A stretch of 64,000 nt of DNA from Pseudomonas sp. FP2196 (GCF_030687715.1 NZ_CP117445.1:4515501-4579500), one strand, 5' to 3'. Positions 17,116-26,283 are shown, counted from the first letter of the stretch. A program made the numbers and translations. The notes: generated by a model not told the origin, from the letters alone.

Positions 17116-18429
17116 TCAGGTCATCTGAATGATGGTCTGCATGATGGTGCTCTGGGTGGAGATGGTCTTGGCGTTCGCCTGATAGTTGCTCTGCGCCTTG
17201 ATCAGATCCACCAGCTCATTGGTCAGGTTAACGTTCGACTCTTCCAGCGAGTTCGACACGATCGAACCCAGCGTACCGGTTTTCGGCGCATCAACCCCAG
17301 CCACACCCGAGGCGAACGTCTCCTTCCAGCGCGTACCGCCAATCGGCTGCAGGCCCTGCTCGTTGGCAAAGCTCGCCACCGCCACCTGACCAATCGCTTT
17401 GGTCTGCTGGTTGCTGAAGTTAGCCGTCATCACACCGGTCGAATCGATGGTCAGGCTGGAGATCTGGCCCGTTGCATAACCGTCCTGATACTGCGCGGTG
17501 CGGGCGGTCGGAGCGTTATAGGACGTGGTCAACGCCGTGTTGAACGCGATACCGGTCGAGTTGGCATTGGAACCGTTCGGCCCCCAGGTCACTGGCGAGG
17601 TCGCCGCGTTGGTCACGACACCGGGAATCCAGCCAGTCATGGTCAGGGTGTTGCCGGTTTTGGTCCAGCCAGCGCCCGCCGTCAGGGTCGCGATGGAACC
17701 ATCAGAGTTGAACGTGAGGTCGTGGGTCATCGGCGTCAGGGTGTTGTTGGCCGGATCCGATGGGGTGCGACCATCCATGTAGGTGTAGACGCGCCAGGCA
17801 TTGGTACCCGTTTTCACGTAGTACTGATCCATGCGGTGCTCGTTACCCTGAGTATCGTAGACCGGCGTGGAAATGAGCTTGTTGTAGCTGTTCAGGTCAG
17901 TCGGGCTGAACGTGGTCACGGTAGGCAAGGTATCCTCCGAGTTCACGTTCATGGTCTGGTCGATCTTGGACGTCGCGTTCGGCTTGAGGGCCGAAGTATC
18001 GATCTTCAGGTCAGTCAGCACGCCGGTCATGATCTTGCCGTTGGCATCGACGCCATAGCCTTGCAGACGGTTGCCGTTGTTATCGACCACGTAGTTTTCA
18101 GCGTCGGTCTTGAACGCACCGGCACGGGTGTAGCTCAGGGAACCGTTGTCGCTGAGGATGAAGAAACCGTTGCCCTGGATACCCATGTCCAGCACGTTGC
18201 CGGTGTTGTTCACATCACCTTGGCCGAACTGCTGGGAAACGTTGGCAAGGCGCACGCCGTTACCGACGGTTTTGCTACCGGTACCCAGGCGAGTGGCCGA
18301 GTACACGTCTTCGAATTCTGCACGGGACGATTTGAAACCGGTGGTCGCAACGTTGGCGATGTTGTTGCCGGTCACGTCCAATTGCTTGTTGGCAGCATAG
18401 AGACCGCTAAGGCCGATATTGAAAGACAT
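17116..18429 (-). CDS. flgE: Flagellar hook protein FlgE
   Basis: A 437-residue hook subunit, assembled outside the cell through the flagellar export apparatus. The N terminus (SFNIGLSGLYAANKQLDVTG and the following NIANVATTGFKSSRAEF) and the C terminus (SNVNLTNELVDLIKAQSNYQ, then AKTISTQ) are the conserved D0 coiled-coil halves of hook/rod proteins. The variable central region makes up the hook surface. The length is in the usual range for Pseudomonas (430-460). It is last in flgB-flgC-flgD-flgE and is followed by a terminator rather than flgF. Confidence 0.95.
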   Translation of the reverse strand: MSFNIGLSGLYAANKQLDVTGNNIANVATTGFKSSRAEFEDVYSATRLGTGSKTVGNGVRLANVSQQFGQGDVNNTGNVLDMGIQGNGFFILSDNGSLSYTRAGAFKTDAENYVVDNNGNRLQGYGVDANGKIMTGVLTDLKIDTSALKPNATSKIDQTMNVNSEDTLPTVTTFSPTDLNSYNKLISTPVYDTQGNEHRMDQYYVKTGTNAWRVYTYMDGRTPSDPANNTLTPMTHDLTFNSDGSIATLTAGAGWTKTGNTLTMTGWIPGVVTNAATSPVTWGPNGSNANSTGIAFNTALTTSYNAPTARTAQYQDGYATGQISSLTIDSTGVMTANFSNQQTKAIGQVAVASFANEQGLQPIGGTRWKETFASGVAGVDAPKTGTLGSIVSNSLEESNVNLTNELVDLIKAQSNYQANAKTISTQSTIMQTIIQMT

Positions 18430-18459
18430 ATTCCACTCCTTTGTGCCGGTTAGTCGGCT

Positions 18460-19179
18460 CTATATACCAATGGTTTGTACTTTGGACAGCGCAACGCTGC
18501 CCAGACCCGCCAGGTTCAGCATCAACTCACCGCCGGTCTGGCTGATGGTCACGCTGTTGACGGTCGCTGGCAGGTAAGTCACCAGCGAAGTGGCCTTGCC
18601 GTCGTACGTGGCGCTAGCCGTGAACGTGTAAGTGCCCGCCTTCGCGACCGCACCGGAAGCGTCCTTGCCGTCCCAGATGAAGCTGGCGTTGCCGGCGTTC
18701 TGGGTGCCCATGTCAATGGTGCGCACGACTTTGCCATCGGCATCTTTGATCGAGAGCGAAACGGCGCCAGAGGCCGGAACCACCACGGTGCCATTGAGGC
18801 TTTTGCTGGTGTCGACTACAGCCTTGTCGGTCTGCGCGATGACCGAACGGCCAACCAGCGACGACGCCTGCAATGCTTGCGAGGAGTTGTAGTTGCCGGC
18901 AATGCCGGTAACGGTGTCGTTCAGCGTAGTGATGCCTTCCAGACTGCTGAACTGCGCCAACTGAGCGACGAACTCGCTGTTGTCCTGCGGATCAAGCGGG
19001 TTCTGGTTCTTCAGTTGGGTGACCAGCAGTTGCAGGAAGGCATCTTTACCCAAAGCCTGCTTGCCGGTGGCGCTGTTGGTGGCCGCAGCCAGACCATCAG
19101 TGGTCGTCCCGGTCTTGACCGAAGAATTGGCCAGAACGTCTTTGATGCTTACGCCGCTGGTGGAATCGGAAACACTCAT
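18460..19179 (-). CDS. flgD: Flagellar hook cap / assembly protein FlgD
   Basis: A 239-residue hook-capping protein needed to polymerise FlgE; it sits at the hook tip and is shed afterwards. Shown by the conserved N-terminal block DAFLQLLVTQLKNQNPLDPQ and DNSEFVAQLAQFSSLEG, followed by the FlgD Ig-like domain (about residues 110-190, with IRTID-like strands around VVRTIDMG). It is 15 bases after flgC and 30 before flgE in one operon. Confidence 0.95.
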   Translation of the reverse strand: MSVSDSTSGVSIKDVLANSSVKTGTTTDGLAAATNSATGKQALGKDAFLQLLVTQLKNQNPLDPQDNSEFVAQLAQFSSLEGITTLNDTVTGIAGNYNSSQALQASSLVGRSVIAQTDKAVVDTSKSLNGTVVVPASGAVSLSIKDADGKVVRTIDMGTQNAGNASFIWDGKDASGAVAKAGTYTFTASATYDGKATSLVTYLPATVNSVTISQTGGELMLNLAGLGSVALSKVQTIGI

Positions 19180-19194
19180 GGCAGTCGCCCCTTA

Positions 19195-19638
19195 TTACTG
19201 ACCGAGGGTCAGTACCTTCTGCATCATGGTTTTGGCGGTGTTCATCATTTCGGCGTTGGTCTGGAACGAACGGCTCGCGGAAATCATGTCAGCCATTTCT
19301 TCCACCACGTTGACGTTCGGGTAGTAGACGTAGCCTTTGCCGTCAGCGGCTGGATGGTTCGGCTCGTAACGCGCTTCGAGGTTGCTCTGGTCTTCGACCA
19401 CACCGAGCACCTGAACGCCTTGACCGGCCGCATCCTGGCTCTGGAACAGCGAGTTGCTGCCGCTGTTCTGGCCACCCTGGAACATGGTGGCGAACACCGG
19501 GTGACGGGCGCGGTAGGTCTGGTCGATGCTCGAAGAGACGGTTTCGGCGTTGGCGATGTTCGAAGCCACGGTGTTCAGACGCGTGGTTTGTGCGCTCATG
19601 CCGCTACCGGCAATGTTGAAAACGCTGGACAGGGACAT
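19195..19638 (-). CDS. flgC: Flagellar proximal rod protein FlgC
   Basis: A 147-residue rod subunit. The N terminus MSLSSVFNIAGSGMSAQTTR with LNTVASNIANAET and the C terminus YPNVNVVEEMADMISASRSF with ETNAEMM-like end (here QTNAEMMNTAK) are characteristic. It forms the proximal rod in the periplasm with FlgB and FlgF. It lies 3 bases after flgB and was probably translated with it. Confidence 0.95.
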   Translation of the reverse strand: MSLSSVFNIAGSGMSAQTTRLNTVASNIANAETVSSSIDQTYRARHPVFATMFQGGQNSGSNSLFQSQDAAGQGVQVLGVVEDQSNLEARYEPNHPAADGKGYVYYPNVNVVEEMADMISASRSFQTNAEMMNTAKTMMQKVLTLGQ

Positions 19639-19641
19639 GGA

Positions 19642-20052
19642 TTACTCTCCGCGCAGGGCTGATACCAGCCCTTTGAATTTGCTGTTGAGCAGCGTGAAGC
19701 TGGCCTGGAAGCCGACGGCGTTTTCCGCGTAATTCGACTGTTCCAGTTGTGCATCCACGGTGTTCTGGTCGATCGACGGTTGCATCGGCGTGCGATACAT
19801 CAGCGACTCGTCGCCGTTGCCCAGTCCTTCAGCCTCGATGTGACGGCTGTTGGTCATGTTCAGGGCAAACGTGCCACCGCTCTTGGTTTTCTCGGTCTGT
19901 GCTTCGAGCACTTTGGAGAATTCCAGATCCCGCGCCTTGTAGTTCGGGGTATCGGCGTTGGCGATGTTGTTGGCCAGGACTTCGGCACGCTGGGCGCGGA
20001 AGCCCAGGGCTTTTTCGTGAATGCCGAGCGCTTTATCGAAGCTGATGCTCAT
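19642..20052 (-). CDS. flgB: Flagellar proximal rod protein FlgB
   Basis: A 136-residue rod subunit, first gene of flgBCDE. The rod motif VLANNIANADTPNYKARDLEF near residue 25 and the C-terminal NYAENAVGFQASFTLLNSKF are typical. The open frame extends to 20163, but the ATG at 20052 (MSISFDKALGIHEKAL) is the family start. A consensus sigma-54 promoter lies 43 bases upstream (20095-20111), so the operon is probably RpoN/FleQ dependent. Confidence 0.95.
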   Translation of the reverse strand: MSISFDKALGIHEKALGFRAQRAEVLANNIANADTPNYKARDLEFSKVLEAQTEKTKSGGTFALNMTNSRHIEAEGLGNGDESLMYRTPMQPSIDQNTVDAQLEQSNYAENAVGFQASFTLLNSKFKGLVSALRGE

Positions 20053-20094
20053 GTCGGGAACCTTCGGGTGACCGGTTTTTCGTAACTGAGCTTT

Positions 20095-20111
20095 AGCAAG
20101 TGGCGTGCCAA
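20095..20111 (-). promoter_or_regulatory. Sigma-54 (RpoN) promoter of flgBCDE
   Basis: On the minus strand TTGGCACGCCACTTGCT: TTGGCACG, 4 bases, TTGCT, an exact match to the -24/-12 consensus. It is 43 bases upstream of the flgB ATG. Confidence 0.85.
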
Positions 20112-20260
20112 CGCGAGAAGTCCCCGTAAACCGGGGCTTTGCCAGGCATCGGCAAAGCGGCAATGCCAGAAAAGCGGCAACCGGTTTCCGCCAGATGCCG
20201 CTTTTCTGCCGCTCTCAGCCCTGCCCTTGCCCTGCAGGAGCTGCCGAAGGCTCGGGCATA

Positions 20261-20295
20261 AAAAAACGGGAGGCTTTGAGGGCCTCCCGTTTTTG
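20261..20295 (-). terminator. Rho-independent terminator of cheR
   Basis: On the minus strand ACGGGAGGCCCTC, short loop, GCCTCCCGT followed by a run of T. It is 15 bases past the cheR stop and separates cheV-cheR from flgBCDE. A single decayed REP half (GGAGCTGCCGAAGGCTCGGG) lies beside it near 20237. Confidence 0.85.
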
Positions 20296-20309
20296 TGTTG
20301 CCGATGCAA

Positions 20310-21137
20310 TCACTTCGCCTGGTAGATGATCCCCGGGCTGCACTGAACCATCTGGTAATGATCCGGCAAACCGTTCAGCGCTTCGGAAGCGCCAAGAAAC
20401 AGATAACCGCCCGGCTTCAACGTGCTGTGAATGCGCAACAGGATGTCTTTCTTCACCTCGGCGGAGAAGTAGATCAGCACGTTGCGACAGAACACGATGT
20501 CGAACTTGCCCAGGGCTGCATAGCTGTCGAGCAAGTTGAACGAGCGGAACTCCACCCGGTTCTTGATCGGTGCCTTGATCACCCAGCGCCCTGGCCCTTT
20601 CGGGTCGAAGTAACGCTGCAAACGATCGGCCGACAAACCGCGTCCGATCGCCAGGCTGTCGTACTCGCCGGTCTTGCAGTTGTTCAGCATGAGGCCGGAC
20701 AAGTCCGTGGCAACAATCTGCACGCCCATCTTCAGTTGGCCGAGATTGCTGCGCTCGAACTCGTCTATCGACATCGACAGCGAATAGGGTTCCTGCCCCG
20801 ACGAGCAAGCCGCCGACCAGATCCGCAGACGCTGGTTGGGACTGGCCTTGATGGCCTCGGGCAGCACCTTGTTCTTCAAGACTTCAAACGGATAGGTGTC
20901 ACGAAACCACAGGGTTTCGTTGGTCGTCATGGCATCGACCACCTGCTCGCGCAAACCGCTGCGCGGCTGGGTCTGGATGCGCTGGACCAGCTCACCCAGC
21001 GACTTGATGCCTTGCTGCTCCATCAGTTTGTTGAGACGGCTCGAGACCAGGTACTGCTTGTTTTCACCGAGCAAAATGCCACAGGCTTTTTCCAGGAAGA
21101 CCCGGAACTGTTCGAAATCCAAATTACCCGTAGACAA
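20310..21137 (-). CDS. cheR: Chemotaxis protein methyltransferase CheR
   Basis: A 275-residue SAM-dependent methyltransferase that methylates glutamates of chemoreceptors. The N-terminal CheR helical domain spans about residues 8-80. The catalytic domain follows with WSAACSSGQEPYSLSM (SAM-binding motif I, about 108), the FDIVFCRNVLIYFS motif (about 205) and the later LFLGASEAL. The start codon is TTG at 21137 with AGAGGCGG upstream; no in-frame ATG or GTG fits. It follows cheV by 46 bases. Confidence 0.95.
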   Translation of the reverse strand: MSTGNLDFEQFRVFLEKACGILLGENKQYLVSSRLNKLMEQQGIKSLGELVQRIQTQPRSGLREQVVDAMTTNETLWFRDTYPFEVLKNKVLPEAIKASPNQRLRIWSAACSSGQEPYSLSMSIDEFERSNLGQLKMGVQIVATDLSGLMLNNCKTGEYDSLAIGRGLSADRLQRYFDPKGPGRWVIKAPIKNRVEFRSFNLLDSYAALGKFDIVFCRNVLIYFSAEVKKDILLRIHSTLKPGGYLFLGASEALNGLPDHYQMVQCSPGIIYQAK

Positions 21138-21183
21138 TGATGCCGCCTCTTAAATCGTGTTGACCGCCAGGGACAAAAGGCCC

Positions 21184-22116
21184 CTAGCTGATATCTGCTG
21201 CTTTGATCCGGTCGACTACCCGGGATGCCAGGTCATCAGGACGGAATTTGGCCAAAAAGTCATCGGCACCGACTTTCTTGACCATCGCCTGATTGAATAC
21301 CCCGGACAACGAAGTATGCAGGATGATATGAAGCTTTTGCATGCGCGCGTCGCCGCGGATTTCCGCCGTCAGGGTGTACCCGTCCATCTCCGGCATCTCG
21401 ATGTCGGAGATCATCATCAGGAACTCTTCTTCCGGCTTCTTGCCCTCGTCGACCAGCTTGCGCAGGTAATCCAGCGCCTGCTTGCCATCGTTCAACGCCA
21501 CCACTTCGACGCCGATCGTCTGCAGGCAACGCGTGACCTGTTTGCGCGCCACCGACGAGTCATCGACCGTCAGCACCCGCAGCGACAACGCCTTGGTCTG
21601 GGTCTCGACATCAACCACGCCGACCGAAATCGCTTCCGGCGTTGGCGCAACTTCCGCCAGTACCTTCTCGACGTCGATGATTTCGACTAACTGATTGTCC
21701 ACCCGAGTCACAGCGGTCAGGTAATGATCGCGACCCGTGCCCTTGGGCGGTGGATGGATCTCTTCCCAGTTCATGTTGACGATGCGCTCCACCGAGCGGA
21801 CCAGGAATCCCTGGGTCTTGGTGTTGTACTCCGTGATGATCACGAACGGATTTTTCTTGTCTTTCAACGCCCCGGAACCGGTCGCCATTGCCAGATCAAG
21901 GATCGGAATGGTCGCCCCCCGGATATTCGCCACCCCGCACACGACAGGACTGGACTTGGGCATCAACGTCAGCGACGGGCATTGCAGCACTTCCCGCACC
22001 TTGAACACGTTGATTCCATAGAGCTGTTGACCGTCGAGACGGAACAACAACAGCTCCAGGCGATTCTGCCCTACCAGTTGCGTGCGCTGGTTCACCGAAT
22101 CCATTACACCAGCCAT
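21184..22116 (-). CDS. cheV: Chemotaxis coupling protein CheV
   Basis: A 310-residue hybrid coupling protein: a CheW-like domain (about residues 15-160, with VREVLQ and GVANIRGATIPILDL) fused to a receiver domain with VDDSSVARKQV (about 185) and phospho-acceptor in ISDIEMPEMDG. It links receptors to CheA and probably tunes adaptation by phosphorylation. The ATG at 22116 (MAGVMDSVNQRTQLVG) has AGGAG upstream and is preferred over the frame start at 22164. It is divergent from flgA and is followed by cheR in the same direction. Confidence 0.95.
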   Translation of the reverse strand: MAGVMDSVNQRTQLVGQNRLELLLFRLDGQQLYGINVFKVREVLQCPSLTLMPKSSPVVCGVANIRGATIPILDLAMATGSGALKDKKNPFVIITEYNTKTQGFLVRSVERIVNMNWEEIHPPPKGTGRDHYLTAVTRVDNQLVEIIDVEKVLAEVAPTPEAISVGVVDVETQTKALSLRVLTVDDSSVARKQVTRCLQTIGVEVVALNDGKQALDYLRKLVDEGKKPEEEFLMMISDIEMPEMDGYTLTAEIRGDARMQKLHIILHTSLSGVFNQAMVKKVGADDFLAKFRPDDLASRVVDRIKAADIS

Positions 22117-22170
22117 GCCCAGACTCCTACACCAACGCCAAGTGTTGTTGCGACGCACATTCATTGCTAA

Positions 22171-22187
22171 ACGGCACGGCGCTTGCT
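22171..22187 (+). promoter_or_regulatory. Sigma-54 (RpoN) promoter at flgA
   Basis: ACGGCACGGCGCTTGCT has GG and GC at the correct 10-base spacing and the TTGCT -12 element. It would start transcription at about 22197, only a base or two before the flgA ATG at 22199. Confidence 0.65.
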
Positions 22188-22198
22188 TTTTAACTCGT

Positions 22199-22960
22199 AT
22201 GAACGCTCAAACGACATTTTTCCGACGCCTGACATCTCCCCTTCGCAAAGGGCTTTGCGCCGTGTCCGCCGCTTGCTTCTTCTTCGCCGGCAGCCCTGCC
22301 ATTGCTGATGCGGTTACCTTGCCTGACATGCTTATCGGCGTCACTCAGGGCTTTCTTGAGTTCACCGTAGAAGACTATCTGGCAACCAGTCAAACGGAAG
22401 GCCGCTACGAAATCGAAGTCAACCAGCTCGACCCCCGTATGCGCATGCCTATGTGCGACAAGGAATTGACAGCGTCTCTGGAGAGTCCGGCACGTCCGTT
22501 GGGCCGGGTAACCGTGAAGGTTCGCTGTGAAGGCTCATCGCCCTGGACGGTGTTCGTGCCCGCTCAAGTCCGCCTGTTTCGCGAGATCGTGACCACCACC
22601 CGACCGCTCAAACGCGCCGGGATAATCGAACCTCGGGACGTGACCTTGCGCGAGCGCGACGTCAGCGTGATCAATCAAGGTTTCTTGACGTCGGTGGACG
22701 ACGCGATCGGGCAGAAATTAACCCGACCAACGGTCGCTGATCAGGTCATTACCCTGGTTCATCTGGAACAGGCCGAAGTCGTGCGCAAGGGTGATCAAGT
22801 GGTCATCACCGCCCGCAGCGGCACACTCGCCGTGCGCATGCCCGGTGAAGCCCTGGCCAATGGCGGCCTGAAAGAACAGATCCGGGTGAAAAACCTTAAC
22901 TCCCAACGAGTCATCAAGGCGCAGGTCACCGCACCGGGCCAGGTGGAAGTGGCCATGTAA
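22199..22960 (+). CDS. flgA: Flagellar P-ring assembly chaperone FlgA
   Basis: A 253-residue periplasmic chaperone for FlgI (P-ring). The signal peptide has a basic start, hydrophobic core and AIADA cleavage near residue 36. The C-terminal SAF domain (about residues 130-250) shows RAGIIEPRDVTLRERDV and the ending GEALANGGLKEQIRVKNLNS with VIKAQV. The ATG at 22199 is the only start that keeps the whole signal peptide; the sigma-54 site lies immediately in front, leaving almost no leader. It is divergent from cheV and heads toward flgMN. Confidence 0.9.
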   Translation: MNAQTTFFRRLTSPLRKGLCAVSAACFFFAGSPAIADAVTLPDMLIGVTQGFLEFTVEDYLATSQTEGRYEIEVNQLDPRMRMPMCDKELTASLESPARPLGRVTVKVRCEGSSPWTVFVPAQVRLFREIVTTTRPLKRAGIIEPRDVTLRERDVSVINQGFLTSVDDAIGQKLTRPTVADQVITLVHLEQAEVVRKGDQVVITARSGTLAVRMPGEALANGGLKEQIRVKNLNSQRVIKAQVTAPGQVEVAM

Positions 22961-23058
22961 AACGCTTATGAGAAAACTGGCGCGGACCCCGTCGCTTCCC
23001 TAAACTGTGCCGCAGCAGGACACGCGCCGGCGCATGCAAGCTCATTGATAAATGGGCC

Positions 23059-23085
23059 TAAAGTTTTCCAGGGGATGGCCGAAAA
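23059..23085 (+). promoter_or_regulatory. Sigma-28 (FliA) promoter of flgM
   Basis: TAAAGTTT, 11 bases, GCCGAAAA: an almost perfect FliA promoter (consensus TAAAGTTT-N11-GCCGATAA), 35 bases before the flgM ATG. Confidence 0.9.
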
Positions 23086-23120
23086 CATGGCAAGCGTCCA
23101 AATTCCCAGAGGTTTTTATC

Positions 23121-23447
23121 ATGGTCATCGATTTCAGCCGTTTGAACAGCTCCTCGTCACTTACGGGCAGTACACGTACCAGCAACGCCAAGGACACCGC
23201 CGAAACCGGCACCTCCGCGCCGCTGAATACCCAGGCCGAATCGGCCAGTACCGCAAAGAGCGGGGAATCGGTACACCTCAGCAATGAGGCTCAACAGTTG
23301 CAGAAGGTCACTGACAAGCTGCGCGATCAACCTGCTGTCGACAAAGCCCGTGTGGCCGAGTTGAAAGCCGCGATTGCCGATGGCAGCTATAAAGTCGACA
23401 GCAACCGTGTAGCCAGCAAACTGCTCAACTTCGAAGCCCAGCGCTAG
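23121..23447 (+). CDS. flgM: Anti-sigma-28 factor FlgM
   Basis: A 108-residue, largely disordered protein that holds sigma factor FliA inactive until the hook is complete, when FlgM is exported. The N-terminal half is Ser/Thr/Ala-rich; the C-terminal FliA-binding helices include [15 protein letters not shown] and [20 protein letters not shown] followed by NRVASKLL. The ATG at 23121 has AGAGG upstream; the frame is open to 23052 but the earlier part overlaps the promoter. The FliA promoter in front implies a feedback loop with its own target. Confidence 0.9.
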   Translation: MVIDFSRLNSSSSLTGSTRTSNAKDTAETGTSAPLNTQAESASTAKSGESVHLSNEAQQLQKVTDKLRDQPAVDKARVAELKAAIADGSYKVDSNRVASKLLNFEAQR

Positions 23448-23495
23448 GCTCAAGCCAGCGCCAGGCTTTTGGACGCTTAAAACCCAAGGCCAGCC

Positions 23496-23963
23496 ATGCA
23501 CGACACTAATTTACTGCAACTGATCATCGACGACTTTGCTCCAGCTCAACAATTGCTGGAGTTACTGCAAACCGAATCCCTCGCCTTGCACGGTCGCGAC
23601 ATGCCACTGCTGGAAGAAATTCTGGCGCGCAAACAGGCATTGATCATTCTGCTTGAACAGCATGGCCGCAAACGCAGCGAGATCCTCGCCAGCCTCAACC
23701 TGCCGACCAATCGGCAGGGTCTCGAGCAACTCGCCAGCCAGTCGAGCATCGGCGAACAGTTGCTCAGCAATAGCGACTTTCTGACCGACCTCATCGCCCA
23801 GTGCAAGGCGGCCAACGTCAACAATGGCCAGTCGATCCAGGTACAGCAGGCCGCCACGGCCAATCAGCTGAAAATCCTCAACGGGGGCGAACCGCCAGCG
23901 CTGTATGACGCCAGCGGCACTTTTGCCAAACCCGCCAAGCCGCGTACATTCAGCCAGGCATGA
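23496..23963 (+). CDS. flgN: Flagellar export chaperone FlgN
   Basis: A 155-residue helical protein, the export chaperone for the hook-filament junction proteins FlgK and FlgL. It is recognised by length, its heptad-like Leu pattern (LLQLIIDDFAPAQQLLELLQ and later LEEILARKQALIILLEQHG) and its position directly after flgM, as in other Pseudomonas. The gap to flgM is 48 bases, so co-transcription from the FliA promoter is likely. Confidence 0.85.
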   Translation: MHDTNLLQLIIDDFAPAQQLLELLQTESLALHGRDMPLLEEILARKQALIILLEQHGRKRSEILASLNLPTNRQGLEQLASQSSIGEQLLSNSDFLTDLIAQCKAANVNNGQSIQVQQAATANQLKILNGGEPPALYDASGTFAKPAKPRTFSQA

Positions 23964-24051
23964 GCCGTTGATGCGCCAGCCCTATCAACTCGCGAAACAT
24001 GCTGGCAAAATGCTGGCCAGTCGTCATATTTTGTCTGGAGAGTGATAAACC

Positions 24052-24798
24052 GTGTCCAACACCCTAAGCGCGGATGATGCTCCGCAGCCCCCAAAGGTGC
24101 TCACCACGCCACTGGAAATCTCCAGCAACCTGCGCCAGCTGCAAGATAGCCACGACCCGCTGATCATCACGTTCCATGAACGCAGCCAGCGCTTCCAGAC
24201 CTACCTGATCAAGGTCGACCGCGACACCGCATCAATGGCCCTGGACGAAATGATCCCGCGCGATGGCGAGCGCTTCCTGCTCGCCGGCGAACCGTTCAAG
24301 ATCGAAGGTTTTCATGAAGGTGTACGCATTGCCTGGGAATGCACCGGCACGCTGAACATCGAAGAATCCGACGGCGACCGCTTTTACACTGGCGAGCTCC
24401 CGACCGAGGTGGTTTACCACCAACGCCGCAACGCCTTCCGCGCCGCATTGAAGCTGACCGACCTGGTCAGCGTCGAACTGGGCGGTGAAAAGCTCAAGGC
24501 GCCAATCAACGGCAAGCTGCTGGATATTTCCGCCACCGGTTGCAAACTACGCTTTGAAGGTGACATCACCGAGCGTCTGCAACTGGGCCAGGTCTACGAC
24601 CGCATGATCGCCCCGCCGCTGTTCGGCAATCAGCCGGTCTCCGTAGAACTGCGTTATCTGCACTTTGAAGAAAAACTCAACATCACGTTTGCCGGTCTGC
24701 GCTTCCACAACATCAGTGGCCAGGCAGCGCGTAACGTTGAACGCTTCGTTTATCAGTTGCAGCGTGAAGCACGGCGTTTCGATAAAGACGACATGTGA
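24052..24798 (+). CDS. ycgR: Flagellar brake protein YcgR (PilZ domain)
   Basis: A 248-residue c-di-GMP effector. The N-terminal YcgR domain spans about residues 20-125. The C-terminal PilZ domain carries the ligand motif RRNAFR (about 125-130) and DISATGC (about 160). When bound to c-di-GMP it slows the flagellar motor. The start codon is GTG at 24052 with GGAG upstream. It follows flgN by 88 bases and precedes a terminator, completing an flgM-flgN-ycgR unit like PA3351-PA3353. Confidence 0.9.
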   Translation: MSNTLSADDAPQPPKVLTTPLEISSNLRQLQDSHDPLIITFHERSQRFQTYLIKVDRDTASMALDEMIPRDGERFLLAGEPFKIEGFHEGVRIAWECTGTLNIEESDGDRFYTGELPTEVVYHQRRNAFRAALKLTDLVSVELGGEKLKAPINGKLLDISATGCKLRFEGDITERLQLGQVYDRMIAPPLFGNQPVSVELRYLHFEEKLNITFAGLRFHNISGQAARNVERFVYQLQREARRFDKDDM

Positions 24799-24815
24799 TT
24801 CGAACATGCAAATAG

Positions 24816-24850
24816 AAAGGGCAGTCCTTGGCGGGACTGCCCTTTTTTTA
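24816..24850. terminator. Bidirectional terminator between ycgR and the MFS gene
   Basis: GGGCAGTCC / GGACTGCCC stem flanked by A-rich and T-rich runs, between convergent genes. Confidence 0.85.
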
Positions 24851-24864
24851 TTTCCGGCGATGCT

Positions 24865-26253
24865 TCAAGGCCTGGCGCCACTGATATCCGGGGTGGGTTT
24901 GTCGCTGTCGTCATCCGGACCTGCTGCCGACTCAGACTCAGGTTCTTTCTCAGGTTCTGGTTCTGGTTCTGGCTCTGGTTCCGGCGTGACCGTATTCTGC
25001 ATCTGCTCCTGCACCACCTGCTCGTCAACACGGGGGTCGAGGGCTGCCACCAGCGGCGAGCTGGACATGCTGTCCGGCATCGCCACGTGATGAAGCGGCG
25101 CGTCGTCGACCTGATGCAGATTGGTGACGGCTTTCGGCCGTATCCGCCACACCAGCACCAGCGCAAAGAAGCTGAAGAACGCGTACAGACTCTGGCTGCC
25201 GAAAAACTTCATCAACACACCAGCGGCCAGCGGGCCGATACTGGCGCCGACCCCGTAAGTCACCAGCAACATGGCCGTCAGCGACACCCGGCGATCACCC
25301 TCTACGTGATCGTTGGAAAACGCCACCGCCAGCGGATACAGACAGAACTGCACCAGCGAACAGAGGAAGCCGACCACAAACAGCACCTCCAGCGGCACCT
25401 GCGGCAGGATCGCCAGCGGCAAGGCTGCCACCGCGAGAAACCCGGCGAAGCAGCGGATCAAAAGCGCCCGATCATAGCGATCGGATAACCAGCCCAGCGG
25501 CCACTGCACCAGCAATCCGGCAAAAATGCAGCTACCCATGAACAGACCGACCTGCTCGGTCGACAGCCCTTGCTGCGAGGCATACAACGGCGCCAGACCA
25601 TAGAACGAGCCGATGATCAGACCCGCACCGAGCACCGTGCTCAACGACTGCGGCACACGCTTGATGAAGAAACGCGGTTCCATCGGCGCGGGATGCAGCG
25701 GCGCCGGGTGAATCCGTCGGGTCAACGTCACCGGCACCAGACACAGCGCAAAACACAGGGCGACCAGCATCAGCAGTTCCAGGCCCAGGCCCGGGTGCAT
25801 GACCAGAATCAACTGACCCAGCACCAGCCCCAGATACGAAGCGATCATGTAGCCGCTGAACACCAGGCCGCGCTGATTGGCGTCGGCCTGCTCGTTGAGC
25901 CAGCTCTCGATCACCATGTACTGACACATCATGCCCAGACCGACAATGGTCCGCAGCACCAGCCACGCCGGCAACCAGTCCACCAGACCGTGACCCAACA
26001 CCGCCGCACCGACGATCCCGGCACACGCCGAATAAGCACGGATATGCCCGACCCTGGCGATCAACCGGTGACCGATCTTGCCGCCCAGGACCAGACCGAA
26101 ATAGTTGGCCGCCATCAGCGCACCGACCCACAGCCCGTCGACATTGTCAGCGGCCAGGCGCAAAGCCAGATAAGTAGACAAAAGGCCCGAACCGATCAAC
26201 ATCATCAGCGAGGCGAAATACAGCGCTCGAAAGGATTTCCAGATTTGGCGCAT
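24865..26253 (-). CDS. MFS transporter with a Pro-Glu repeat tail
   Basis: A 462-residue major facilitator with about 12 hydrophobic segments in the first 385 residues; the sequence GKIGHRLIARVGHIR after helix 2 and GWLSDRYDRALLIR after helix 8 are the MFS cytoplasmic loop motifs. It resembles the YcaD-like drug/metabolite transporters; the substrate is unknown. The last 75 residues are an acidic cytoplasmic tail containing a PEPEPEPEPEPE run encoded by a hexanucleotide repeat at about 24950-24990, whose length could vary between strains. Confidence 0.85.
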   Translation of the reverse strand: MRQIWKSFRALYFASLMMLIGSGLLSTYLALRLAADNVDGLWVGALMAANYFGLVLGGKIGHRLIARVGHIRAYSACAGIVGAAVLGHGLVDWLPAWLVLRTIVGLGMMCQYMVIESWLNEQADANQRGLVFSGYMIASYLGLVLGQLILVMHPGLGLELLMLVALCFALCLVPVTLTRRIHPAPLHPAPMEPRFFIKRVPQSLSTVLGAGLIIGSFYGLAPLYASQQGLSTEQVGLFMGSCIFAGLLVQWPLGWLSDRYDRALLIRCFAGFLAVAALPLAILPQVPLEVLFVVGFLCSLVQFCLYPLAVAFSNDHVEGDRRVSLTAMLLVTYGVGASIGPLAAGVLMKFFGSQSLYAFFSFFALVLVWRIRPKAVTNLHQVDDAPLHHVAMPDSMSSSPLVAALDPRVDEQVVQEQMQNTVTPEPEPEPEPEPEKEPESESAAGPDDDSDKPTPDISGARP

Positions 26254-26283
26254 CGGCGTTCCGAGCGGCTCCTTGCAGTGAAT

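Noticed and set aside
17098..18453. A 451-codon frame opposite flgE
   Set aside because: Antisense shadow of a clearly identified hook gene.
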